NCBI RefSeq assembly: GCF_022815645.1
Contig: NZ_JALGRO010000015.1
Location: 31,232 to 95,231, forward strand
From: Curtobacterium sp. VKM Ac-2922
GTDB taxonomy: Bacteria; Actinomycetota; Actinomycetes; Actinomycetales; Microbacteriaceae
Length of the DNA stretch: 64,000 nucleotides
Direction: 5' to 3'
A program made the translations under genes and the position numbers. The notes beneath the pieces are model-generated. The model ran no database searches. It was not told the origin of the DNA and saw only the letters and a program-made list of their open reading frames with translations. This document shows positions 50,928 to 59,328 of this stretch, in pieces; position 1 is the first letter of the stretch, and each line of letters begins with the position of its first letter.

Positions 50928-52826
50928 GTGGCACATCTCCTCGGCGCCGAGAACCTGCATCTCGAGTTCCCCACCCGCACCGTCTTCGACAGCGTCACCA
51001 TCGGCATCGACGAAGGTGACCGCATCGGCGTCGTCGGCCGGAACGGCGACGGCAAGTCGACGCTGCTCAGCCTGCTGGCCAAGCGCCTGGAACCCGACAC
51101 GGGCCGCGTCACGCACCGCCGCGGGGTGACCGTCGGCGTCCTCGATCAGCGCGACGCCCTGCCCGCCGGTCAGACGGTCGGCGCGGTCGTCGTCGGTGAC
51201 CGCGAAGAGCACGAGTGGGCCGGCGACCCGAAGATCCGCGACGTGATCGGCGGACTCGTGTCCGACATCCCGTGGGACGAGCTCGTCGACGACCTGTCCG
51301 GCGGGCAGCGGCGGCGGGTGACGCTCGCGCGGCTGCTGGTCGGCGACTGGGACGTGCTGTTCCTGGACGAGCCGACCAACCACCTGGACGTCGAGGGCAT
51401 CCAGTGGCTGGCCGAGCACGTCAATCGTCGCTGGTCGGCGAACCAGGGCGGGCTCGTGGTCGTGACGCACGACCGGTGGTTCCTGGACGCGGTGTCGACC
51501 GACACGTGGGAGGTGCACGACGGCATCGTCGAGCCCTTCGAGGGCGGCTACGCGGCGTACATCCTGCAGCGCGTCGAGCGTGACCGTCAGGCCGCCTCGA
51601 GTGAGCAGCGTCGACAGAACCTGGCGCGCAAGGAGCTCGCGTGGCTGCGCCGCGGCGCGCCGGCCCGCTCGACGAAGCCGAAGTTCCGCATCGAGGCCGC
51701 GAACGCGCTGATCGACGACGTCCCGCCGATCCGCGACACGGTGGCACTTGCCAAGACCGCCACCGCCCGTCTGGGCAAGGACGTGGTCGACCTGCTCGAC
51801 GTCGGCGTCACGTACCCGGGCGCCGACGAGCCGACCATCCGCAGCATCGAGTGGCGGATCGCCCCGGGCGAGCGCACCGGCATCCTCGGGCCGAACGGCG
51901 CGGGCAAGTCGACGCTGCTGGCGCTGATCGCGGGGCGCCTGCAGCCGACCAGCGGCCGCGTGAAGACCGGCAAGACCGTTCAGGTCGCGGTCCTCGACCA
52001 GCAGCTCGCCGACCTGGCGCAGTACGCGAACGACCGGGTGCGCGAGGTCGTCGCCCGCAAGAAGACCAGCTACGTCGCCGACGGCAAGGAGATGACGCCG
52101 TCGCAGCTGCTCGAGCGCCTGGGCTTCACCGCCGAGCAGCTCTCGACGCCGGTCAAGGACCTGAGTGGTGGGCAGAAGCGCCGACTGCAGCTCATGCTCA
52201 TCCTGCTCGACGAGCCGAACCTGCTGATCCTCGACGAGCCGACGAACGACCTGGACACCGACATGCTCGCCGCGATGGAGGACCTGCTCGACACCTGGCC
52301 GGGCACGCTGCTGGTGGTGTCGCACGACCGGTACCTGCTCGAGCGCGTCACGGACCAGCAGTACGCCGTGCTCGGCGGGCACCTGCGGCACCTGCCGGGC
52401 GGCGTCGACGAGTACATGCGGCTGCGTGCGGCCGGCACCGGTGGCTCGACCGCCTCAGCGGCTGCCGCCGCCACGGCCGGGAGGCCCGACACCGCTGGCG
52501 GGACCGGCTCGGCCGGTGCCGTGGCCGGGTCCACGGCCGCGGGTGCGTCCGGCGCCGGCGGTGCGTCCGGCGCGGCCGGTGCGTCCGGCGCGTCTGTGCT
52601 CTCCGGCGCGGACCGCCGTGTCGCCGAGAAGGAGATGTCGGCGCTCGACCGCAAGATCGCCCGCGTCGGCGACGAGCGGAAGAAGATGCTCGACGCCTTC
52701 GCATCCCACGACCAGTCCGACTACGCCGGGCTGGGGGAGCTGCAGACGAAGCTCGGCGCGCTCGAGGCCGAGATCGAGCAGCTCGAGGAGCGTTGGCTCG
52801 AGGTCGCCGAGCAGCTCGGGGTCTAG
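50928..52826 (+). CDS. ABC-F family ATPase (Uup-like translation factor)
   Basis: This 632-residue protein has two ABC domains with no TM part: Walker A GRNGDGKST near 40 and GPNGAGKST near 325, signatures LSGGQRRR and LSGGQKRR, and Walker B LFLDEPTNHLD and LILDEPTNDLD. A Gly/Ala/Ser linker of about 60 residues leads to a C-terminal coiled coil (AALDRKIARVGDE-like), as in Uup. The start is GTG 50928. ABC-F proteins act on the ribosome; some confer antibiotic resistance. Confidence 0.9.
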   Translation: MAHLLGAENLHLEFPTRTVFDSVTIGIDEGDRIGVVGRNGDGKSTLLSLLAKRLEPDTGRVTHRRGVTVGVLDQRDALPAGQTVGAVVVGDREEHEWAGDPKIRDVIGGLVSDIPWDELVDDLSGGQRRRVTLARLLVGDWDVLFLDEPTNHLDVEGIQWLAEHVNRRWSANQGGLVVVTHDRWFLDAVSTDTWEVHDGIVEPFEGGYAAYILQRVERDRQAASSEQRRQNLARKELAWLRRGAPARSTKPKFRIEAANALIDDVPPIRDTVALAKTATARLGKDVVDLLDVGVTYPGADEPTIRSIEWRIAPGERTGILGPNGAGKSTLLALIAGRLQPTSGRVKTGKTVQVAVLDQQLADLAQYANDRVREVVARKKTSYVADGKEMTPSQLLERLGFTAEQLSTPVKDLSGGQKRRLQLMLILLDEPNLLILDEPTNDLDTDMLAAMEDLLDTWPGTLLVVSHDRYLLERVTDQQYAVLGGHLRHLPGGVDEYMRLRAAGTGGSTASAAAAATAGRPDTAGGTGSAGAVAGSTAAGASGAGGASGAAGASGASVLSGADRRVAEKEMSALDRKIARVGDERKKMLDAFASHDQSDYAGLGELQTKLGALEAEIEQLEERWLEVAEQLGV

Positions 52827-53272
52827 GCGTCCGTCGTCGCGGGGCTCGCGTTTGCCGGGTCGCCGCCGCCCGCGTTCGCGACGACCTCCCACAGGTGGCC
52901 GTCCGGGTCCTGGAAGAAGCCGGAGTACATGCCCCACGGGCGTGTGTACGGGGCGTCGAGCATCGTTGCGCCCGCGGCTCGTGCCCGGTCGAGGAAGTCG
53001 TCCACCGCGTGCTCGGACCCGACGAAGTGCCCGATCGTGCTGCTCGGGGCGGTCGCCAGCGCGACGCCGGAGTCCTTCGCCATGTCCTGGTGGCCGTAGA
53101 CGCTGACGATCAGCCCGTCGTCGAGCGTGAACATCGCCGTCGTGCCGCCCGCGGTCGTCTCCGTTGCGGGGTACTCGGTACCGATCACACCGCTGCCGTC
53201 GATGCCGAGCAGGGCGCGGTAGAACTCGGCCGATCGTGCGACATCGGCGACGGCGAGGGTGATGGCGTGCAT
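52823..53272 (-). CDS. VOC-family (glyoxalase/dioxygenase-fold) protein
   Basis: This 149-residue protein has the paired beta-alpha-beta-beta-beta modules: MHAITLAVADVARSAEFYRALLGIDG at the start and GFFQDPDGHLWEVV near the end, with likely metal ligands His2 and Glu (WEV). It converges with the ABC-F gene; their stops overlap. The substrate is unknown. Confidence 0.84.
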   Translation of the reverse strand: MHAITLAVADVARSAEFYRALLGIDGSGVIGTEYPATETTAGGTTAMFTLDDGLIVSVYGHQDMAKDSGVALATAPSSTIGHFVGSEHAVDDFLDRARAAGATMLDAPYTRPWGMYSGFFQDPDGHLWEVVANAGGGDPANASPATTDA

Positions 53273-53338
53273 GCGGCGCAGGCTACTCGGGCCGCTGTCC
53301 GCCGTTCGCGGCCGGCCGCGCGTTCCTTCGCTGCCTGG

Positions 53339-53833
53339 TCAGTCGCCGAGGCCCAGGATCAGGCGTCGCAACAGCCCGGCCAGCTGGTCCTGCTCGTCGG
53401 CGGACACCCCGGCCAGGATGTCCCGCTCCGCCCGCAGCAGGTCCGCGATCGCCGAGTCCACCGCAGTCCGCCCCGCCTCGGTCAACGAGACCAGGATGCC
53501 GCGTCCGTCCTTCGGATCCGTGCGCCGTGCGACCAGCCCACGCTCGGTCAGTCGGTCGACCCGGTTCGTCATCGTGCCGCTCGACACCAGGGTCTGCTGC
53601 AGCAGGGTCTTCGGGCTGAGCTCGAACGGCTCGCCCGCACGCCGCAGTGCCGACAGCACGTCGAACTCCCACGGCTCGGTGCCGCTCGCGTCGAACGCCG
53701 CCCGCCGTGCCCGGTCCAGGTGACGCGCCAACCGGTCCACCCGCGACAGGACCTGCAGCGGTGCGAAGTCCAGGTCGTCGCGCTGCCGACCCCATGCCGC
53801 CACGATCCGGTCGACTTCGTCCTCTGGCGGCAT
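53339..53833 (-). CDS. MarR-family transcriptional regulator
   Basis: This 164-residue protein has LLQQTLVSSGTMTNRVDRLTERGLVARRTDPKDGRG (recognition helix and wing) around residues 80-115. Its wing carries KDGRG rather than DDRR. Start ATG 53831-53833 is upstream of no ribosome site as strong as those of the other MarR genes. Its target is unknown. Confidence 0.82.
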   Translation of the reverse strand: MPPEDEVDRIVAAWGRQRDDLDFAPLQVLSRVDRLARHLDRARRAAFDASGTEPWEFDVLSALRRAGEPFELSPKTLLQQTLVSSGTMTNRVDRLTERGLVARRTDPKDGRGILVSLTEAGRTAVDSAIADLLRAERDILAGVSADEQDQLAGLLRRLILGLGD

Positions 53834-53911
53834 CCGTCCATCATGGCCGGAACCGCGGCGCACGGCCACCGCTCCGGTCATGGGAGGATGGACGGGCCCA
53901 TTCGTGGGTGT

Positions 53912-53983
53912 TCCGCCTTGGTGTAATGGCAGCACGACGGCCTTTGGTGCCGTTAGGTCCGGGTTCGAATCCTGGAGGCGGAG
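53912..53983 (+). tRNA. tRNA-Gln (anticodon UUG)
   Basis: The cloverleaf is complete: acceptor arm TCCGCCT/AGGCGGA, D arm with GGTGTAATGGC, anticodon stem ACGGC/GCCGT around CTTTGGT with anticodon TTG, and T arm GGTTCGAATCC. The CCA end is not encoded. The region downstream has distinct composition, and tRNA genes are common integration sites. Confidence 0.93.
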
Positions 53984-54032
53984 CGCGCGGCCGTTCCGCC
54001 TCTGCATCTACGTCGGGTCGGAGGACTGGTCG

Positions 54033-54305
54033 ATGCCGTTCCCACATGACCCGAGCGAACCGATGATGGCGGAGGCGATTGCTGTGGCGCTTGAGTCGAC
54101 GTTGGATGGTCGTGGACGATTGTCGGATCCGGAGTACCAGCAGTGGTTCGCGGAGCTGCTGAACGAGTGCTCGTCGGATGCGTTGCCGGTGTTCCGTGGC
54201 GAGGGTCTTCCTCACGGTGCCGCTCCGGTGCTGCTGACGTCCGAGGGCGAGGTTCGGACGGTGGATGTTCGTCCGGAGCCGCCGGAACCAGACCGCGGCG
54301 GCTGA
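54033..54305 (+). CDS. Hypothetical protein downstream of tRNA-Gln
   Basis: This 90-residue acidic protein follows GGAGG at 8-bp spacing. Residues 10-50 look helical (MMAEAIAVALESTLDGRG, then DPEYQQWFAELLNE), and the tail is Pro/Glu-rich. GC3 is lower than in the surrounding core genes. The family is not recognised. Confidence 0.6.
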   Translation: MPFPHDPSEPMMAEAIAVALESTLDGRGRLSDPEYQQWFAELLNECSSDALPVFRGEGLPHGAAPVLLTSEGEVRTVDVRPEPPEPDRGG

Positions 54306-54315
54306 CAGGCGACGC

Positions 54316-54756
54316 GTGCTCGGCCGTCTCGCCCGTTCACAGCGTGTGCTCCCGACCCTGTTCTCGCAGGACATCTCTGGTGCCGCGAAGGCGGGACTTG
54401 CCGGCTACATCAGCCGCGGGTTCGTCGGCCCCATCATTGACGAGAAGGAAGCACTGGCTGCGATGGAGCTGTTCGGTATCGAGCCGACTCCGGAACGGAT
54501 GGCGCGGGTGACTGCGTCGGCGACGATGGCCGCGTACGGCAACGATGAGTACGCGGCGCCGAACTACAACTCGATGAAGGCGCTTCGTGACGCCCGCACT
54601 CGGAAGGTGCTCCGCGGGTCGGTGTGGATGTACTCGGACCTGTCCGGTCGTGTCATCCCGGTGGAGTGCGTCATCCCGCCGGAGTTCCTCCGGGTCGCGT
54701 CCACGAACGCGGTCGACCTCGACGCACGTGAGAAGGCGGCGGGGCAGGCGGCGTAG
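54316..54756 (+). CDS. Hypothetical protein
   Basis: This 146-residue protein starts at GTG 54316 (a start at 54265 would overlap the previous gene). It is a soluble alpha-rich protein with AGLAGYISRGFVGPIIDEKEALAAMELFGI and a C-terminal PVECVIPPEFLRV segment. It is probably cotranscribed with the gene before it. No family is recognised. Confidence 0.58.
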   Translation: MLGRLARSQRVLPTLFSQDISGAAKAGLAGYISRGFVGPIIDEKEALAAMELFGIEPTPERMARVTASATMAAYGNDEYAAPNYNSMKALRDARTRKVLRGSVWMYSDLSGRVIPVECVIPPEFLRVASTNAVDLDAREKAAGQAA

Positions 54757-54776
54757 GCGTACGGGTGGGGCTTGTG

Positions 54777-54806
54777 AAGGCGGGCGGAGTTGTGTCCGCC
54801 GGCCTT
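54777..54806 (+). terminator. Hairpin terminator with T-run
   Basis: AAGGCGGGCGGA and TCCGCCGGCCTT pair around GTTGTG, with one G bulge or mismatch, and TTTGTC follows. It ends the two-gene unit after the tRNA. Its sequence is nearly the same as the hairpin at 55943-55978. Confidence 0.68.
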
Positions 54807-54980
54807 TGTCGTTCCCGGGTGCCATGACATAGCCGCGGAGCCGCATTGCTGGTAATTCCCTCAGACATAAATGTGGGAAACATCGGGGTACGCAACAACC
54901 TTTTCCGTGTCCGCTACAACGCCGACATGCGCTATTGCCCCGGTCGGGCAATCCTCGAACCATTCCTAAGGGGGGAATCC

Positions 54981-55391
54981 TTGAAAATACATTCAGTTTC
55001 ACGTGGTCGATGGGTTTCAGTCGCTTTCGCGGTAGCCGGAATCCTGGTGACTGCGACATTGTCAGCCGCTCCTGCAACAGCAGCGCCGCTCGTTGTATCG
55101 CACGTCGCGGCCGCCGCGGATTCCTGCCCGGTGGGAACTAACACACTTGTTCCGGACGCTCAATCACTCACGAACTACGGCGCACGAGCTCTCGTGCCGA
55201 CGAACATTCTCGCCGAACACCCCGATGCAGCAAACGACCCGACGCTGCAGAAAATCGCCGCTCTCAAACCCACCTGGGTAAGCAAGGTGACCGGATGCAA
55301 CGGGAAGACGCTGATCAACCCCGGAACGATGAGCTCCACCGGGAGTTTCTCGATGCCCGTCACCGACCAGGGCGTGCAAGACCGCTGCTAG
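54981..55391 (+). CDS. Secreted protein of unknown function, TTG start
   Basis: This 136-residue protein starts at TTG 54981, set by AAGGGGGG at 5-bp spacing. It has a classical signal peptide (VAFAVAGILVTATLSAAPATAA, cut near residue 34). The mature part of about 100 residues has two pairs of Cys in DSCPVG, TGCNG and DRC. Lys and Asn are commoner than in core genes. A role as a small exported factor or toxin is possible but not shown. Confidence 0.65.
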   Translation: MKIHSVSRGRWVSVAFAVAGILVTATLSAAPATAAPLVVSHVAAAADSCPVGTNTLVPDAQSLTNYGARALVPTNILAEHPDAANDPTLQKIAALKPTWVSKVTGCNGKTLINPGTMSSTGSFSMPVTDQGVQDRC

Positions 55392-55396
55392 TCACG

Positions 55397-55440
55397 AAGA
55401 CGCGCCGGCCAGGCTAGCGTGCTTGCGCCGGCGCGTCTTT
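55397..55440. terminator. Bidirectional hairpin terminator
   Basis: AAGACGCGCCGGC pairs with GCCGGCGCGTCTT, followed by a T. It lies between the secreted protein gene and the end of the lipoprotein gene, which converge; the lipoprotein stop is inside the loop. Confidence 0.72.
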
Positions 55441-55836
55441 CGCCTTGCCGTCGGCATTGATGGTCAGGGCGCCCGCGATGTTGCTCGGGGAAGTGCCGCA
55501 AGCGCTAGGGCTTTTGCCCAACTCCTTCATCGATACTGAGACCTCGCTGCTCGACCATTTAGTGCCACCGGACTCGACCGAGACCGCGACGTTAGCGGAC
55601 CTGCCATCGGGAACGCCTAGGGACCCGACATGACCGGCTGCGACATCGGTGCATCGGGAATCGACGCAGGCGTGGACAACTGAATGCGGATGTCCCGGAA
55701 AGGATGCGGGTGGGTTGATGAGCACGTGTGGAGGCGCTTGCGCCGAGGTGCTGCACCCTTCGACGGAGCACCCCGACAACGCCAGAAGGGCGAAGCCTGC
55801 TGCTGCCACGATGGCGAATCCTCGTGTCCCATTCAT
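55414..55836 (-). CDS. Putative lipoprotein
   Basis: This 140-residue protein has a signal peptide ending in lipobox LALSGC, followed by a Ser/Cys-rich segment (SVEGCSTSAQAPP). The mature domain has VVHACVDSRCTDVAAGHVGSLGV and SVESGGTKWSSSEVSVSM. No family is recognised. It is part of the secreted-protein set downstream of tRNA-Gln. Confidence 0.66.
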   Translation of the reverse strand: MNGTRGFAIVAAAGFALLALSGCSVEGCSTSAQAPPHVLINPPASFPGHPHSVVHACVDSRCTDVAAGHVGSLGVPDGRSANVAVSVESGGTKWSSSEVSVSMKELGKSPSACGTSPSNIAGALTINADGKAKDAPAQAR

Positions 55837-55942
55837 ACGGTCCACCGTATTGCCTTTCGCGGGCAAACGCACCAGGTCGGCAGCGACAACATGTCATTCG
55901 CTACGTTTGGGTGGAAGGGGCTGTGGGAGCGCCGCGGGCGTG

Positions 55943-55978
55943 CAGAAGGCCGGCGGAGTGTTCTCCGCCGGCCTTCTG
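55943..55978 (-). terminator. Perfect 15-bp hairpin after a lipoprotein gene
   Basis: CAGAAGGCCGGCGGA pairs exactly with TCCGCCGGCCTTCTG around GTGTTC. On the minus strand it follows the 185-residue lipoprotein gene. It shares the core AAGGCCGGCGGA and the loop style with the terminator at 54777. Confidence 0.7.
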
Positions 55979-55993
55979 AGTCGATGTGCCGTG

Positions 55994-56551
55994 TCAGCCG
56001 TTCAGTGCATCGGCGAGGGTGAGCTCGGTGGGGAGTGTGTCTCCTTCGTCGCTGGGCGCCTTTGTGAACTCGGTGTCTTCGGTGACGTTGCCGGTGGAGC
56101 GTGCGCCGGCGTTCTGCTGTGTCTCGTACACACCTGCGGTCCCGCCGGTGATGTAGAACTGGCTCGCCAACTGTCCGTCGAGCCCGGACGGGGTGAGGTA
56201 AAGCAGGTATGTCTTCCCTGTCTCGAGCAGCGCTCCGGGGCCGGGCGTCTTCTGGCTTCCGTGCTGGCGGACGACGACGGATGAACCTGCTGGGTGTGCG
56301 GCGTCCGACTTCGCGGTAGCTGCGACCTCGACGGTGGAGAGGGTGAAGTCGCCGCCGTTGGGGATGTCGTTGGCGGTCTTCTGGCTTTCGACGGTGCCGC
56401 TGATGACGATGCTGCTGTCGCCGGCGAGGGTGGGCACGGAGTCGTAGAGCTTGACTCGGGATCCGGATGAACCGGATGCGTCGGCGCATCCGGCGAGCCC
56501 GATTGTGAGGAGTCCGGCTGCGGCGATGGCGATGGTGCTTGTTGTCTTCAT
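55994..56551 (-). CDS. Putative lipoprotein
   Basis: This 185-residue protein has a signal peptide with lipobox IGLAGC. The mature part is Thr/Ser-rich with beta-like repeats (LAGDSSIVISGTVESQKT, SSVVVRQHGSQKT, KTYLLYLTPSGLDGQLASQFYITGGTAGVY). It lies 12 bp after the matrixin-like gene on the same strand, so it is cotranscribed with the protease. It could be an inhibitor, anchor or substrate. Confidence 0.7.
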   Translation of the reverse strand: MKTTSTIAIAAAGLLTIGLAGCADASGSSGSRVKLYDSVPTLAGDSSIVISGTVESQKTANDIPNGGDFTLSTVEVAATAKSDAAHPAGSSVVVRQHGSQKTPGPGALLETGKTYLLYLTPSGLDGQLASQFYITGGTAGVYETQQNAGARSTGNVTEDTEFTKAPSDEGDTLPTELTLADALNG

Positions 56552-56563
56552 GGTCTCGTCCCC

Positions 56564-57127
56564 CTAGTACTTGTTGTTGATGCCGGCGACTTCGTCGGAG
56601 GTGAGGTTCCGCACCCCTGCTCCATATGCGCCGGAGGCTGGGTCGTGCATCACGCGGGCGAGGGGACCGACGTGGGCGAGGCCGAGCCCGTGGCCGAGTT
56701 CGTGCAGCCAGACGACCTTGAGTTGAGCGGTGGGCTTCCCGGCGAGGTAGTACCGGTTGAGGATGGCGTGCGCAGATTCGGTGCGGCCGTTCGGGGAGAA
56801 CCAGTTGGTGAAGCCTTCGTAGCCGTCGGCGCCGTTGTTGACGTCTGCTGCTGAGAACGTGGGACCGCCAGCGGTGGTGTTGGTGAGGTTCACGTCGGTC
56901 GCGGATGTGTAGTTCGCGGACGCCTGGTTGATGGCGGTCCGGTAGTTGCCGGATGTGGTGTTCATGTAGATGCGGAGGTTCCCGCTGGGCCATTTGGGCC
57001 CTTCGTAGGCGTAGGCGTGCGCGACGTTCGGGATGGCGATGAGTGCTGCTGCCACTGCGACTGCCGTTGCGGTGATGGTTCCCAGTCGACGGCGCTTCGT
57101 TGCTGCCGTCTCGGATGTCTGATTCAT
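56564..57127 (-). CDS. Secreted matrixin-like zinc metalloprotease
   Basis: This 187-residue protein has a basic N-terminus (TKRRRLGT), a signal peptide ending AHA, then a small catalytic domain with HELGHGLGLAH, the HExxHxxGxxH metzincin zinc site, followed by a Met-containing turn (ARVMHDPASG). Matrixins and related proteases act outside the cell. There is no propeptide Cys switch. It heads a pair with the downstream lipoprotein gene. Confidence 0.85.
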   Translation of the reverse strand: MNQTSETAATKRRRLGTITATAVAVAAALIAIPNVAHAYAYEGPKWPSGNLRIYMNTTSGNYRTAINQASANYTSATDVNLTNTTAGGPTFSAADVNNGADGYEGFTNWFSPNGRTESAHAILNRYYLAGKPTAQLKVVWLHELGHGLGLAHVGPLARVMHDPASGAYGAGVRNLTSDEVAGINNKY

Positions 57128-57704
57128 GGATTCCCCTTGTCCGTGAGAGCGCAGTCACGAGGTGCTGTTCGGCTTCGTCGCCCCAGGACGCCCCGCGCCG
57201 CGTTGATGAATGCTCACACAGGAAAGACCGATGGGTCCACCCCGGGACTTGGTCCGTGACCGATTCGCGACCTGGCCGTTTTCGAATCGTGTTCGGGTGT
57301 GCTCGTCGCCCGTACTCGAGGCCATGAGCCGCCGTGAAGCGCTCTCCGACGGTGAATCCCGGCGCCGCGGGTTGGGGGCGGCTCTCCTCGGGACCAGTTC
57401 TGGTTGACGTCCGGGGACGGGGCGGTACGCCTGCTCGAACAGTCGAAGGTGCCTCGTGAGCCGGTTGCGACTCGTGCACGAGGGTGGTTGCGGAGGAAGC
57501 TGAGGCCGACATCGGTGTTCATCGAGTTCGAGTTCGAGGTCGCTGACGTCGATGGCGACTTCGCCGCCCTCGACCTGTCGCGGCCGGTGTGAGCGCCCCC
57601 CGACGGCAACGTCGTGAACCTCTTCAGCACGCTTGCCGTCTGACGGTTGGCCCTGGACTCCACGACCCCGTGACGCCGGCTGTCAGCGTTCCTCCCGCTG
57701 GTGC
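57128..57704. other. Non-coding stretch, no supported gene
   Basis: This 577-bp interval shows only short frames, for example a 62-codon plus-strand frame at 57404-57592. Their composition does not follow the usual third-position GC pattern and they lack good ribosome sites. It probably holds the promoter of the protease operon near 57128-57180 and degraded sequence from the island. Confidence 0.45.
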
Positions 57705-57752
57705 TCCGGACAGGAGGCGCGGTGTCAGCTGACACCGCGCCTCCTGTCCGGA
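57705..57752. terminator. Perfect 48-bp GGAGGC-family palindrome
   Basis: TCCGGACAGGAGGCGCGGTG, with TCAG/CTGA centre, is followed by its exact reverse complement. It lies about 100 bp after the amidase gene end. On its right is what looks like the remnant of a Rossmann-fold gene. Confidence 0.7.
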
Positions 57753-57778
57753 CCATCGCTGACGGTGTCGCGGTGCCG

Positions 57779-57843
57779 GACGTTCCGTCGCCAGGAGCGA
57801 CCCGACCCCGCCCGTGATGCCGATGATGACGACGTGCGTGACC
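57779..57843 (-). pseudogene. Possible remnant of a Rossmann-fold gene
   Basis: On the minus strand, directly after the amidase stop, AGGAG and six bases precede GTC instead of GTG. The frame then reads THVVIIGITGGVGSLLA, the GxxGxxG start of an NAD(P)-binding protein, and loses meaning before the palindrome at 57752. It is probably a truncated oxidoreductase with a mutated start codon. Confidence 0.35.
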
Positions 57844-57851
57844 TGTTGCTC

Positions 57852-59258
57852 CTAGAACTCGGGGTGCTGGTCGCGGACGGGGCTGATGGATTCGAGCAGC
57901 GACGCGACGGCGAACACGGTCGACTCGGCGTGCCACGGCCCCGCGATCTGGACGCCGATGGGCAGGCTGTCGGAGCTGGTGCCGAAGCGCATCGACAGGG
58001 CGGGCATGCCGGTGATGTTGAACTGCACCGTGAAGGTCTGGATGTGGGTGGCGTCGACGGTCTGCCCGTCGATGACGAACTCCGTCGCGTCGTGTTCGTG
58101 CGCCGGGATGGGCAGCACGGGCAAGAGCACCGCGTCGAACTCCGTGAACACCTGGGCGTAGGCGTCGCGGATCCGTTCGAAGCCCTGCTCGGCCGCGACG
58201 TAGTCCTCGACGGACGTGTCGGGGGTCGCGAGCATGGTCGTCGACATGGTGAAGCGCTCGTCCTCGTGGCCCGCTGTCGCCTCGGCCATCGCCGGCTTGA
58301 GCTCCATGACGTGCTGCTTGTTGAACAGGGCGAGCGGGTTGTCGCGGTGCAGCGTGGGGATGTCGATCTCCTCGACGTGGACACCGGCGCCCCGGAGCGC
58401 TTCCGCCGCCTGGCGAACGGTGGCCGCGACCTGGGGGTCGACGGGCCCGAGGCCCGAGTCGGTGAACCACGCGACGCGCAGCTGTTCGGGAGTGGCGTCG
58501 CGCTTGCCGGTGTCGACGGAGTTCGGCGTGATGGCGAACCCGTCCTGGCCGTCGGGGCCGCGCATGATCGAGTACCCGAGCTCGAGGTCGCGGATGGTGC
58601 GCGCCATGGGGCCGACGTGCCAGTCACGGCGGGGGACCCGCGGCCAGACGCCCGTCATCGGGATGCGGCCGTGGGTGGGTTTGATCGCGGCGATGCCGGT
58701 GTGGGACGCGGGGCCGCGGACCGAGATCGCCAGGTCGGTGCCGAGGCCGATCGGGCTGAGGCCGGCTGCGATCGCGGCGGACTCGCCGCCGCTGGAGCCT
58801 CCGGAGGTGCGGTCGAGGTTCCACGGGTTGTTGGTGCGTCCGGAGAGCAGGTTGTTGCTCTCGGTGGAGTACGAGAACTCCGGCAGGTTCGTCTTGGCGA
58901 GGAGGATCCCGCCGGCGCGCTTCATCCGGGCGACACTGACCGCGTCGGCATCGGGGGTGCGCCCGCGGAAGATCGGGGAGCCGCGCTGGGTCAGCACGCC
59001 TGCGGTGTCGATGGAGTCCTTCACGGTGAACGGCACCCCGCGCAGCGGGCCGACCTGTTGGCCGGCGGCGAGAGCGTCGTCGGCGGCCTGTGCCTCTGCG
59101 AGCGCGTTCTCGTTGACGGTGACGATCGCGTTGATCTTCGAGTCGACGGCCGCGATGCGGTCGAGGTGCGCCTGCACGACCTGCACCGAGGTCAGTTCGC
59201 CGGACCTGATGCGCGCGGCCAGTTCGCTCGCGTCGAGGAAGAAGATGTCGTCGGTCAT
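57852..59258 (-). CDS. Amidase of the amidase-signature family
   Basis: This 468-residue protein has Lys in PFTVKDSIDTAG near 80, cis-Ser in TSGGSSGGESAAIAAG near 155, and the nucleophile region GTDLAISVRGPASHTG near 175, where the usual GGS is AIS but Ser remains. The Ser-cisSer-Lys triad appears intact. The substrate is unknown. An operator identical to one before tetR lies 18-32 bp upstream, so the TetR protein probably represses it. Confidence 0.88.
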   Translation of the reverse strand: MTDDIFFLDASELAARIRSGELTSVQVVQAHLDRIAAVDSKINAIVTVNENALAEAQAADDALAAGQQVGPLRGVPFTVKDSIDTAGVLTQRGSPIFRGRTPDADAVSVARMKRAGGILLAKTNLPEFSYSTESNNLLSGRTNNPWNLDRTSGGSSGGESAAIAAGLSPIGLGTDLAISVRGPASHTGIAAIKPTHGRIPMTGVWPRVPRRDWHVGPMARTIRDLELGYSIMRGPDGQDGFAITPNSVDTGKRDATPEQLRVAWFTDSGLGPVDPQVAATVRQAAEALRGAGVHVEEIDIPTLHRDNPLALFNKQHVMELKPAMAEATAGHEDERFTMSTTMLATPDTSVEDYVAAEQGFERIRDAYAQVFTEFDAVLLPVLPIPAHEHDATEFVIDGQTVDATHIQTFTVQFNITGMPALSMRFGTSSDSLPIGVQIAGPWHAESTVFAVASLLESISPVRDQHPEF

Positions 59259-59275
59259 GATGAACTCCTAAGTAT

Positions 59276-59290
59276 TAGACCAGTCGTCTA
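59276..59290. promoter_or_regulatory. TetR operator, copy 1 (upstream of amidase)
   Basis: TAGACCAGTCGTCTA is an inverted repeat with 5-bp arms and 5-bp centre, in an AT-rich patch. An identical 15-mer lies at 59938-59952 upstream of the tetR-type gene. Two exact copies flanking a TetR-regulated pair strongly suggest its binding site. Confidence 0.75.
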
Positions 59291-59328
59291 GTAGTTGTGG
59301 AAAGAACACCGGGCCGGGGCCCGGTGGG

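Noticed and set aside
57404..57592. A 62-codon plus-strand ORF in the gap before the amidase
   Set aside because: It has no ribosome site, an irregular third-position pattern and no recognisable features.
53960..57700. A second copy of the tRNA-Gln 3' end that would mark the far end of an integrated element
   Set aside because: No stretch matching the T arm and acceptor end was found downstream by eye, so integration at the tRNA is only suggested.
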